A stretch of DNA of 64,000 nucleotides from Siphonodentalium dalli (taxonomy: Eukaryota; Mollusca; Scaphopoda; Gadilida; Siphonodentaliidae): positions 9,691,287-9,755,286 of the forward strand of contig CP136061.1 of assembly GCA_032622095.1 (NCBI GenBank), written 5' to 3'. The number at the start of each line of letters is the position of its first letter. Within the stretch, counting starts at the first letter, position 1. Below, in pieces: positions 46,460-56,924 of this stretch. Both the position numbers and the translations under genes were made by a program. The notes under the pieces were generated by a model that searched no databases, was not told where the DNA came from, and worked only from the letters and a program-made list of their open reading frames with translations.

Positions 46460-46571
46460 TCTAACACCTGAGAAATTGTGTACAGCTACTATAAAGAAGA
46501 AATAACAACATGGCTGAGGCTAACTACCCTACCACACAGGCTTCAAGTGACAACACTCCATCTGCTGGCGG
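46460..46571 (+). CDS. Putative first coding exon of a host gene
   Basis: TTAATGTTTCAG (acceptor) precedes 46460. ATG at 46510 sits in a good context (AACAACATGG). The frame reads MAEANYPTTQASSDNTPSAG and meets GGCGG|GTATGC at 46571, a plausible donor. The peptide is low in complexity and I do not recognise it; following exons were not found in the next 1.5 kb. Call based only on splice-like signals and start context. Confidence 0.3.
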
Positions 46572-46574
46572 GTA

Positions 46575-47520
46575 TGCTTGCTTTTATTAACTCTTTCTAT
46601 TCCAAATGTATTCTCCCACTCAGTTTTAAAAATATACATTGGAATGGTCTGTAATAATTGGGTTATTTTGGGAATTACATTCACAAAATAATTAATCTTA
46701 CTGGAATTTAGGAACGACTTGTTTTGTTTTCCAACATTTTGAAATTGTTACCTTCGGCCGTGTAGAACCTACAATTCGATTGGGTTTCCGACCACTGTAT
46801 TGTCCAATCGCGGTTTGACATGTATTGCGTAAGTCATAGTAGGACGCTTCCCATTGGTTAAGAGTTTGACAGTTGTAAACATAGGTTATTTCCGCTTCCT
46901 GATAATGTCATTTGAAATTTTTTGAGCATGACTTAGCTCGCATTTTTACACAATTTTAAATCAAGTTGATACCTGCAAGTGATGACTATATTTGAAGTCG
47001 ACATACACAAAATCCTATTTTACTGCATGGACAGTCTGTTGGTATTTTAAACGAGAATATTATACATATGATATGTGAATTATATTTAGCATCAGGTTGA
47101 TGCCAATCGATCAATATGTGTATATTATGTGTACAATGTCGATCTACATAATAATGAGAATTGCAAAAGAGAGCACTGATGTTCATGATTAATTGTGACA
47201 TGCTCAGAATGATAAAGAATCGTTACATGTACATATTAGTATCAACTAAGCAATATGGTTAATATATATAAATCTCTATTTCCTGAATGTTATTGAAGTT
47301 ATATTGAGCATTCGCCGATGCATGTGGACATATTTAAACATATGAATTCTTCAACGCTGGTTCATTTACAATTTAAAGCTAACGTCGACATGATCATCTC
47401 TGGTCGCTATTACAGCAATCGATGCTATCACATACAGAATTGGTCTGCAGTGAGGACTTCTTCCATAACGAAGTACCTTTAGAAAATATCATAAGCCACT
47501 ATATTTATCTAGTTTGCATA
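46575..47520. other. Unassigned non-coding stretch
   Basis: Nothing recognised. If the exon at 46460-46571 is real, this is its intron. Confidence 0.45.
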
Positions 47521-47527
47521 TATTATA

Positions 47528-48420
47528 AAATATGCTTGCTTCACAAATTGTTTTTATATGTCTGAATAAGCCATATTATTTTACCCTCTTGTTCTAGTGC
47601 ATTTAATAATATTACATTTTGAATTTTGTAACTACTTGGTCTTCTCGTCGTCGTAGCCGTACAGGTGGTCTTGAATAGGTTAATTACCATCGAACATATA
47701 TATATATGTATGTATATATGTGTGTGTATATATATATATATACACATGTATATATGGCCTTCCTTGAGCCATAGTAGTGAGTCGACTTTGTCGCCTGGAA
47801 TCAACAGACTTACTATTTATGCCCTCCGGGCAATTTTGATACCATTCAGGCAAGATCGACATCCTACATGCCGATATATGGATTTTGATGCCTTGCTTCA
47901 CAAATTGTTTTTATATGTCTAAATAAGTTATATTATTTTACCCTCTTGTTTTAGTAAATTTAATAATATTACATTGAATTTTGTACCGACTTGGTCTTCT
48001 CGCCTTTTTAGCCACACAAGTGGTCTTGAATAGGTTACCATCGAACACATTCAGGCCAAATCGACGAGTAATTTTGATGACATTCAGGCAATTTGATGTC
48101 TTACGGACTATTTATGCCCTCCGGGCAATTTTGATACCATTCAGGCAAAATCAACATCCTACATATATGGATTTTGATGCCTTGCTTGCTTCACAAATTG
48201 TTTTTATATGTCTAAATAAGTTATATTATTTACCCTCTTGTTTTAGTAAATTTAATAATATTACATTGAATTTTGTAACGACTTGGTCTTCTCGCCTTTG
48301 TAGCCACACAAGTGGTCTTGAATGGGTTACCATAGAACACATTCAGGCCAAATCGACGTCCTACACATATGGACGTCACTTTTGATGCCTTCCGGGCAAT
48401 TATGTATCATCGAATGAGCA
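47528..48420. repeat. Three direct repeats of ~300-360 bp
   Basis: CTTCACAAATTGTTTTTATA, ACCCTCTTGTT, TTTAATAATATTACATT and GACTTGGTCTTCTCG recur at about 47538, 47895 and 48188. The first copy holds a TA/TG microsatellite (47696-47758). Between copies CCTCCGGGCAATTTTGATAC and CATTCAGGCAA recur, a phrase that continues to about 48720. Confidence 0.8.
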
Positions 48421-50170
48421 ACATTGGCGAGTCGACTTTGTCACTTTGAATCGACTTTGTCGCTTGGAATCAACAAACTTCCTTGTCTCGGAGTCTCATG
48501 CACATGAGGCATGTATCTGTTGACATTTTGAGGTAATTCGAAAACCAGCATATGATAATTTTGATGCCCTACGGGCAATTTTGATGCCATTCAGGCAATT
48601 TGATATCCTACGGACTATTTATGCCCTCCGGGCAATTTTGATGCCATTCGGGCAAATCGACATCCTACATATACATGTGTATGGACTTTTGATGCTTTCC
48701 GGGCAATTTATATCTCTGCAAGAATATGACATCTTGTAAGCACATATTGGACGCCATCGATCCGGGCCATGTTCTGTACGGTGTTTGGCAATACTTGTGT
48801 GATCGGGGATGACTGACATGGGTGGGTTTGCTTCCTTTGTTTAGTCACCCCGGGCCGGAAATTCCTTGCGATGAGACTTGGGGGTCTATTTTGAGCTGTT
48901 TACACATTTATTGCCATCACTGTGAGTCTACATTCGATCAATGTTGACAACATTCATTCAATCATTGATTGATTCAATCATTTTTGACGTTATTCAGGGA
49001 ACGTTGGCAACATTCAGACAATTTTGACGCCACTCAGGCAATTTTGACACCACTCTTTTTTATGCCCCCGACTTGAAGTCGGCGGGTATATAGTCGACAT
49101 CTCCGTACGTACGTCCGTCCGTACAAACATTTTGCATTATTGTTCAGCAACCGCTGGGCAGATTTAGCTGATATTTGGTATGGTGATAGAGCAGCATGGG
49201 GGAACAGCTACATGCATAGCGCAGGTTTCGTCCACCCATTTTCACCAGCGTTATGGCCCTTTTTTGACATAGAAAATTAAATTTTGTCCATCCGTACAAA
49301 CATTTTGCATTATTGTTCAGCAACCGCTGGGCAGATTTAGCTGATATTTGGTATGGTGATAGAGCAGCATGGGTGAACAGCTACATGCATAGCGCAGGTT
49401 TCGTCCACCCATTTTCACCAGAGTTATGGCCCTTTTTTTACTTAGAAAATTCAATTTTTCTCTTGTTTTTTGGGGTTTCCAGATGATAGCGTGAGCTTTG
49501 GTGGTACGATTGCAAATCCCGTACTTTTGTGGATCAGTTATATGAAAATACATGTCAAGTACGAATTTGGGTATGATCTGATGATTTTTGCCAGAGTTAT
49601 GGCCCTTTTTTCAACTTAGAAAATTTGAATTTTCGTTTGTTTTTGGGTTTCCGGATCGCTTGTTTTGTGGTTTTTAGTCAACATTTCTGTACGAACTTCT
49701 TTTGGAATGGTCATATAGACCTCCTCGGATATCCGCAGTTTCGTCCATGCTTAATCCAAATTGCTACGGTCGGGGGCAAATGCCACGTGACAGCGTACCT
49801 CTTGTTTATTTCTTTTGTTGTTCACGTCAATAACGCCATTCGAATAATTTTCGTGTCATTTCGCCACAACTTTGACATTATTTCAATAATGAATTAGTTT
49901 TGACAGAAATCATTGATGTAATTTGGAAATCTGATTAAGGTTTGTCATTGTTCAATGTTGACAACATTCAATCATTGATTGAATCAATCAATTTTGATGT
50001 TATTCAGGAAATGTTGACAGCGTTCAGACAAGTTTGACGCCACTCAGGCATTTTGACACCATTCTGTTTTTTCACGACAATGACGGCATTCGAATAATTT
50101 TCGTGTCATTTCTTTGACATTATTTCAATAATGAAATAGTTTTGACAGAAATCATTTATGTAATTCAGAA
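48420..50170. repeat. Satellite-like region built on ATTTTGACGCCACTCAGGCA
   Basis: The phrase GACGCCACTCAGGCAATTTT and variants (GATGCCATTCAGGCAATTTG) recur. A larger ~250-bp unit containing CAATGTTGACAACATTCA, CAATCATTGATTGA and TTCGAATAATTTTCGTGTCA is present twice. The first copy (48935-49055 plus 49816-49945) is split by an insertion; the second (49945-50170) is intact. No coding region. Confidence 0.7.
49056..49815 (+). mobile_element. Small tandem-core element inserted in a satellite unit
   Basis: It begins TATGCCCCCGACTTGAAGTC, where GACTTGAAGTC is a hairpin, then CGTACGTACGTCCGTCC. Two-plus core units of 163 bp follow (TCCGTACAAACATT at 49128 and 49291; TTATTGTTCAGCAACCGCTG, TCGTCCACCCATTTTCACCA). 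It ends near CGGTCGGGGGCAAATGCC and T-rich DNA. The intact paralogous unit at about 50060-50080 shows the unoccupied site, with a T run at the junction. Ends in GCCCCCGAC/GTCGGGGGC are inverted repeats. Confidence 0.65.
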
Positions 50171-52473
50171 TCTTATTTAAGGTATGTCATTTTGACGCCT
50201 CTTATATATTTCATGTATACTTGTATGACTGTAACAAGTTTTGATATTCCTTTGTCATGTAGAGTATAGACCGTTTATTAACCAGACAACTCAGTGTCTT
50301 TATAAGTGTGTAAGTAGTCTCGATTTGAACGACACTTCAAAGGTTTATATTTTGCCACCTTTAACATCGTTATTTGGCAATGTACACCAGTTTACGAGAT
50401 AAAACATTTGACAACCTTATATATCAAGATATTCTAATTTGATGTTAATTTAATTCATTGTAGAAATTTATTCTAAATAACAATTAGACATTTATAGTTC
50501 ATATATCTATTATCGGAGATAGCTCCAGGTCTAATTCACCTCCGCATTTCTAAAGTTTTTTGCGAAATATTTTATTCTCATTTAACTTGGATCCTTTGTG
50601 CTCCATTCGTACACAACATTGCTGTGTTGATGATTTATATATATTTAATAAGAAATTTGCCATCAACGACATGTTACTTTTGGACATACATAGAGCCTTT
50701 TCCAAAAGTTTGGGATTCTCGATCGGGCAAGAAAGGATGGTGGACTTCACTTAAATTTCTTAGGCACATTAATTCTTAAAAATATCTTCACACTTGATAA
50801 AACAATTCGGTTTGAAATATACCGAGTACTTACTCCTATAATTTGTCTACATTCTTACACATATACCGGCATGTATCAGTATATTTATTTGTGTTAATAA
50901 CTTTTGCCTTTACCTTGTGTTGGGGTGGTATCTTATTACTGGGGTTGACTCTTTCACTGTGTGTGAGAGCGACCTGGATTTAGATACCTCGGGCCAGAAA
51001 TTCCTTTTGGTGAGACTCGACAGTCTATCTTGTGCAAGTAATAGTATTTCCTCCCTCAACCCAATTGTGGGCATCTACAGTATATACATGTACGGTGTAT
51101 TGATATATCACATGTATAAATTATGTGATGTTTGTACATTTTTCTACAATTACTAATTTCGTGGAGCATAAGAGATGTTGTCGCCATACATGTCGTACAT
51201 CCGGTTATAAAGGCTAATTTTGATGTGCAACCTAGATAGACTTTAACTTTATTTTTTGGCCGACCTTCGGTTTTGGCAGATTTGCCAAAAAATTCATTGA
51301 TAATATTATAATACCATATGTGAAGGAATAAGACTGTTCTCTGTATAAATTTTATTCATCTGTAACATCATGTAGTAAGCAGCATGTGATGGTAAATGAT
51401 ACATAATTGTGAATCAATCATAGATGTCATAGAACGGTCGAAGGCGTCGCTTATTAATTAGCGATTGCATGTTGGCACATGTCAGATATGCCTGAAGAGC
51501 CAGAACTAATTAAAGAGTAGATTAATGTTTGGTTTATATATACGCTAATGACTTATAGTGCCATTAGTATCTTCCTTTGTCTGTACTGACCGATGGGTGA
51601 ACTGGAATTGTTACATAAGACCTTCTTTCCTTTGTGGCTAGTATTGCATAACTCATAGGCCTCTCCGAGTATGACCTTGGCAATTTGGTTGGGGTCACTA
51701 TAGTTCGATTATATTCTGTCTCCCCCATAGGTAAGATGGATATGTTTAGTATGTACTATCACGTCCCTTGAATAAGAATGGGTAGGGGTGCATTACTCTA
51801 CACATACTCAGAAGTCAGGGTATTGCTGGTAATATTATCTACCGGTATGTTACTCATTCCTATATACCTACTTCAGTAAGTTGAATTGATAGGTTCTAAT
51901 TAATACATTCCATCTCTCATGTGTGTAACCTTCAATTATACATGTCATATACATGTACCTAATTTATTCACTACTGTTAATTATAACTGTGCATTGTCAA
52001 TGTTAGTAATTATGGAATTGTAATTCATTGGGGAGCGAGGCTCCCCACAATTTTGGCAATAAATAAAATTAAATATACAGGAGTTCTTCTTTCTAGTAGG
52101 ATTTGAGGGATCTTCAAGAAATTTAAGCTGATGACAGACAGATGAAAAAATAATACCGGTACAAGAATTCATTTTCTTTGATTGGAAATGTTCAGATAAT
52201 AAGTTCAACAAACTTATTTTCTGAACATTTGCTATGGGAACTGCTCATCAATGAGTATTTAGCATAGAAAATTGATGAGTAGTTTCCTTAGGAAATATTC
52301 AGATAATATGTTCAACAAATGACCATAGGTCAGGTGGAACATGCATGAAACATCAATGGTATATGACCGTGTGAAACATCGGGGTTATATGGATCACCCT
52401 TGAACTGGGAGTTTTCCACCAATTGTGACATTGCTCTAGCATGCAGTGTTTTGACATCACCTGATGCCCGATT
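50171..52473. other. Unassigned non-coding stretch
   Basis: No exon supported. Contains a short hairpin at 52186-52232 (AAATGTTCAGATAATAAGTT pairing with AACTTATTTTCTGAACATTT-like sequence), repeated in weaker form to about 52325. The rest is AT-rich. Confidence 0.5.
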
Positions 52474-53492
52474 TAGTGATGCGGACCGGACCGCTTTGGA
52501 CCGGTTCGGTCCGCGGTCCAGGGGTCACTGGACCCGACCACTTTTTGCCGCCGGTCCGGTACTCTCCGGTCCGGTCCACTATTTTACTTCAGTTATAATA
52601 AACTATCGCGAATATTATTGCGTATTTGCCGTCATATCAATTATCAACGATGTATTGACGCATTCAAGTGGTTAATATCTATTAAAGGTTTGATGCCACG
52701 AAAACAATGTATAGATGTACTTTGTACATGTCACTTTCCTTATAATGAAAGTGCCAGTGTGGGCGGCCGCCTGCTTTGGTGTCGCCAATTTCCGGCTGCC
52801 TGCTAAGTCACTGGCCAACACTATGTAGCACCCTATCAATGTGACAAACATGCAACTGCTGAGTATGGAACTATTTGTCATAAACAGTGTAACATGGCAT
52901 CCACTAATCAATTTGGATGGATATCGAATCGAGTATTCTATTGTTTTTCACAGTTATAATTATCGAAGAAACACGCAAACCACATTACATAGTACATACA
53001 CAAGACAGTCACATTAATCCAACAGTAGTTGTACTTACATTTGTAGGTATATAATTGTAATTGTCAGGACTATACAATCAGTCATCACAATCTCCAAGAC
53101 TCCAATATTAATGTAGTAGTCATTATTAGTACACATTTGTATAATTGTCATCAGTATATTTATTTCGTTTAAATTTAAATTTAATGATAATATAAGTTTG
53201 ATACGAATCATGCATACGCTCAGTTGAGTGCCATGTTAGATTGGTTATAACACATTCTGGCCCTAGCTATATATCTGTCCAATACATTTAATTAGTGCAT
53301 GTTCGCATACAGAGTAAAAACTTTGAGAAAACAGAGAATTCATTAACATATAGCCTATTATAGGTGGACCGGACCGTTTTGGACCGGTCCAGGCATGTCT
53401 ACCGGAACGGAATGGCCTGGACCAGACCGGACTGGACCGCCTTGGCAGTGGACTGGACCACCCAAGGTGGTCCAGTCCAGTCTGCATCACTA
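52474..53492. mobile_element. hAT-like non-autonomous element (1019 bp)
   Basis: GCCCGATT flanks both sides (52466-52473 and 53493-53500), an 8-bp target duplication. The ends are TAGTGATGCGGACCGG and CTGCATCACTA; the first 9 bp are perfect inverted repeats (TAGTGATGC). Subterminal GGACCGGACC and GGTCCAGTCCAG repeats fill about 100 bp at each end. The interior has no transposase. TAG-type ends plus an 8-bp duplication point to hAT. Confidence 0.8.
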
Positions 53493-53529
53493 GCCCGATT
53501 TATAGATATTATTGGTATGAATTAACATG

Positions 53530-53621
53530 AGGTCAAAGTTTTGGAGTAGCATTTCCATATGTGGAGCTTTTGAATTATTCATGACTTCCATATATTGAAT
53601 GCTACTCCAAAACTTTGACCT
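53530..53621. repeat. 92-bp MITE-like inverted repeat
   Basis: AGGTCAAAGTTTTGGAGTAG extends to a 25-bp arm ending GCATT, repeated inverted at the right end (GCTACTCCAAAACTTTGACC, T). The loop is about 40 bp. No clear target duplication. It lies 30 bp past the hAT-like element's right flank. Confidence 0.75.
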
Positions 53622-53914
53622 GTTGCACTAAAACCACGGAACCGGACCTGGTGGATCCAATATGGCCATGAGTTAGTGACAGGGTGTATCCCGGGAGACA
53701 GGACGCCTTTTAGGCAAAGGATTAGAATTCTGTTATAAATATATTAGGTGACCAAAGGGAGCCACAATATAATCTACATATATATCGAATGTGGAATAGA
53801 TCTACTGTCTCATTGCAATACTTTGTGACATATTTCTCCACACACACTAGTTCAGTTAGTATATATAGTAGACTGCCATATAGTTGAGCGTGTATACATG
53901 CATCTACGTCCCAG

Positions 53915-54314
53915 TTAACCCTTTACCCAACAGAACGGCCCTGTGCCAATGCATTCTCTTATATATGCGAGTCGACCATAGGTCGCCTCGCATATATAAG
54001 AGAATGCATTGGCTTAACACATTAAAAATTATAAAATTGTTAAAGAATGTAAGAAAAAATGGTAAAAAGTGTTAAAAAAAGATTTTTTTTAGGCCAATGC
54101 ATTCTCTTATATATGCGAGGCGACCTATGGTCGACTCGCATATATAAGAGAATGCATTGGCACAGGGCATAACTGTAACCATCACAATGTGGTCAATGAG
54201 CCGGTTCCAATGATATCCATATTTGTATGGTTCTATTGAGACATACCGAAGATATTTTAGGCTGTTGAAGCTTTATTTGGCCGGTTTTGGCCGGTTTGTT
54301 GGGTAAAGGGTTAA
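53915..54314. mobile_element. piggyBac-like MITE, same subfamily as 10954-11333
   Basis: 400 bp with TTAACCCTTTACCCAACA on the left and TGTTGGGTAAAGGGTTAA on the right, an 18-bp perfect match including TTAA. Two palindromes at 53945-54013 and 54093-54161 are near-identical to those of 10954-11333. Relative to that copy, this one is in the opposite orientation (AGGCTGTTGAAGCTTTATTT is on the right here). No transposase. Confidence 0.88.
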
Positions 54315-54977
54315 GAGCATTATGCGTTACATCGTCGGAACACTTAATATAACGTCAGGCGCCTCGATGGGGACCATTTAACGTTCAGGACATCAGGGTT
54401 CAAAAGGTTAAAAGTAAAATTAAAATTAAAAGTGTAGCATTGGCTCCAACTCTAATTTTCAATGGCTCCGAGCCTCCGACACTAACTCAGTGTTGTTTCT
54501 ATCACCTATCTCTGCTTCACATGCAATTTGCCAAATATAATTGTATCCATATTCTTTGGAAAACAGATAGTCAACCGTTTTCAATATATTTTTTAGTGGA
54601 AATAAAAGTAATTTTGAGGTAGATTATGCTAATGTTGTAACTTTAGGTCTTGAATGCTTAATTACATCTTTACCCTACTATGGATGGTATGCGGCTTATA
54701 CGGACCCTGGCTCTTACGGACCCTGGCTCTTACGGACCCTGGCTTTTACAGACCACCGGCTGATACGGACCCTGGCTTATATGGACTCGGGCTCATACGG
54801 ACCTCAATTAAAATATGCAATTTTCAAACTTATATTTATGAATTTAATATATAATTATGATTGTCTTTTCACAATATATATCTGTATTAATTGAGAATTT
54901 CTGTGATTATTTTGGTGATTTTCAAACTTATGAATTTAACCGATTTTTTCGGTGATTTTCAAACTTATATTTATGAA

Positions 54978-55661
54978 TCTCATATATATTTTGAAGACCT
55001 CTTTTTGTCTGTCTGTATGTTTGTCTGTATGTCATTTATACAAATCTACGATTCTCGACCGATCGGGACGAAACTTGGTACGTGTGTTTAGTTTGACCAG
55101 GCGGTCGTCGTTGTCGTATTGGCGAGCCCGTGCGACGCCCGTGCAGCGAATGCGCAGACGAGATCTCGGAAACGGGTGGAGCTATCGACTTGAAATTTGC
55201 TATGTGAATGTATCTTGCCCCGGATACGAATTTTATCGGGTCGCCGAGCCTGTGCGACGCCAGCTTCGTGCATGCGCAGACCAGATCTCGGAAACGGGTG
55301 GAGCTATCGACTTGAAATTTGGTGTGTGAATGTATCTTGCCCCAGATACGAATTTTATCGGGTCGCCGAGCCCGTGCGACGCCAGCTTCGCGCATGCGCA
55401 GACGAGATCTCGGAAACGGGTGGAGCTATCGACTTGAAATTTGGTATGTGAATGTATCTTGCCCCGGATACAAATTTTATCGGGTCGCCGAGCACGTGCG
55501 ACGCCAGCTTCGCGCATGCGCAGACCAGATCTCGGAAACGGGTAGAGCTATCGACTTGAAATTTGGTTTTTGAATAGCCCAGACAACGTCGGGCTGGGTA
55601 GAGCTATCGACTTGAAATTTGGTTTTTGAATAGCCCGGACAACGTCAGGCTCATCGGCTAG
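54978..55661 (+). mobile_element. Helitron 1 of a head-to-tail series
   Basis: 684 bp. It starts TCTCATATATATTTTGAAGA directly after an A and ends with hairpin AGCCCGGACAACGTCAGGCT, then CATCGG and CTAG, followed by T. These are the canonical Helitron ends. The interior has a CTGTCTGT stretch and ~122-bp repeats (GAGATCTCGGAAACGGGTGG, GAGCTATCGACTTGAAATTT, GGATACGAATTTTATCGGGT, GCGCATGCGCAGAC). Near the 3' end a hairpin piece is duplicated (about 55573 and 55634). Short frames through the repeats are not genes. Confidence 0.88.
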
Positions 55662-56288
55662 TCTCATATATATTTTGAAGACCTCTGTTTGTTTGTTTGT
55701 TTGTCTGTATGTATGTCATTTATACAAATCTACGATTCTCAACTGATCGGGGCGAAACTTGGTACGTGTGTGTAGTTTGACCAGGCGGTCGTCGTTGTCG
55801 TATTGGCGAGCCTGTGCGACGCCCATGCAGCGCATGCGCAGACGAGATCTCGGAAACGGGTGGAGCTATCGACTTGAAATTTGCTATGTGAATGTATTTG
55901 CCCCGAATACGAATTTTATCGGGTCGCCGAGCCCGTGCGACGCCAGCTTCGCGCATGCGCAGACGAGATCTCGGAAACGGGTGGAGCTATCGACTTGAAA
56001 TTTGCTATGTGAATGTATCTTGCCCCGGATACGAATTTTATCGGGTTGCCGAGCCCGTACGACGCCAGCTTCGCACATGCGCAGACCAGATCTCGGAAAC
56101 GGGTGGAGCTATCGACTTGAAATTTGGTATGTGAATGTATCTTGCCCCGGATACAAATTTTATCGGGTCACCGAGCCCGTGCGACGCCAGCTTCGCACGT
56201 GCGCAGACCAGATCTCGGAAATGGGTAGAGCTATCGACTTGAAATTTGGTTTTTGAATAGCCCGGACAACGTTGGGCTCATCGGCTAG
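55662..56288 (+). mobile_element. Helitron 2 of a head-to-tail series
   Basis: 627 bp. Begins TCTCATATATATTTTGAAGA immediately after the CTAG of Helitron 1, ends AGCCCGGACAACGTTGGGCT, CATCGG, CTAG (56285-56288). It contains the same order of TTTGTTTGTCTGTATG, AAACTTGGTACGTGTGTGTA and four ~122-bp units. It is about 90 percent like Helitron 1 by eye. Confidence 0.87.
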
Positions 56289-56924
56289 TCTCATATATAT
56301 TTTGAAGACCTCTGTCTGTCTGTCTGTTTGTCTGTTTGTCTGTTTGTCTGTCATTAAAACAAATCTACGATTCTAGACCGATCGGGATGAAACTTGGTAT
56401 GTGTGTGTAGTTTGACCAGGCGGTGGTCGTTGTCATATTGGCGAGCCTGTGCGACGCCCGTGCAGCGCATGCGCAGATGAGATCTCGGAAACGGGTGGAG
56501 CTATCGACTTGAAATTTGGTATGTGAATGTATCTTGTCCCGAATACGAATTTTATCGGGTCACCGAGCCCGTGCGATGCCAGCTTCGCGCATGCGCAGAT
56601 GAGATGTCGGAAACGGGTGGAGCTATCGACTTGAAATTTGCTATGTGAATGTATCTTGCCCCAGATACAAATTTTATCGGGTCGCCGAGCCCATGCGACG
56701 CCAGCTACGCGCATGCGCAGACGAGATCTCGGAAACGGGTGGAGCTATCGACTTGAAATTTGGTATGTGAATGTATCTTGCCCCGGATACGAATTTTATC
56801 GGGTCACCGAGCCCGTGCGACGCCAGCTTCGCGCATGCGCAGACCAGATCTCGGAAACGGGTGGAGCTATCGACTTGAAATTTGGTGTTTGAATAGCCCG
56901 GACAACGTCGGGCTCATCGGCTAG
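56289..56924 (+). mobile_element. Helitron 3 of a head-to-tail series
   Basis: 636 bp between the CTAG at 56285-56288 and its own CTAG at 56921-56924. Ends are TCTCATATATATTTTGAAGA and AGCCCGGACAACGTCGGGCT, CATCGG, CTAG. It has four ~122-bp units. The stem here is perfectly paired (GCCCG/CGGGC). Confidence 0.87.

Noticed and set aside
47541-47922. Frames with IYIYIHTHIYIH-type sequence
   Set aside because: Translation of the TA/TG microsatellite at 47696-47758.
55036-56892. Overlapping frames on both strands such as ARATPASRMRRRDLGNGWSYRLEI
   Set aside because: Product of the 122-bp GC-richer Helitron repeat open on both strands; ends at unit borders.
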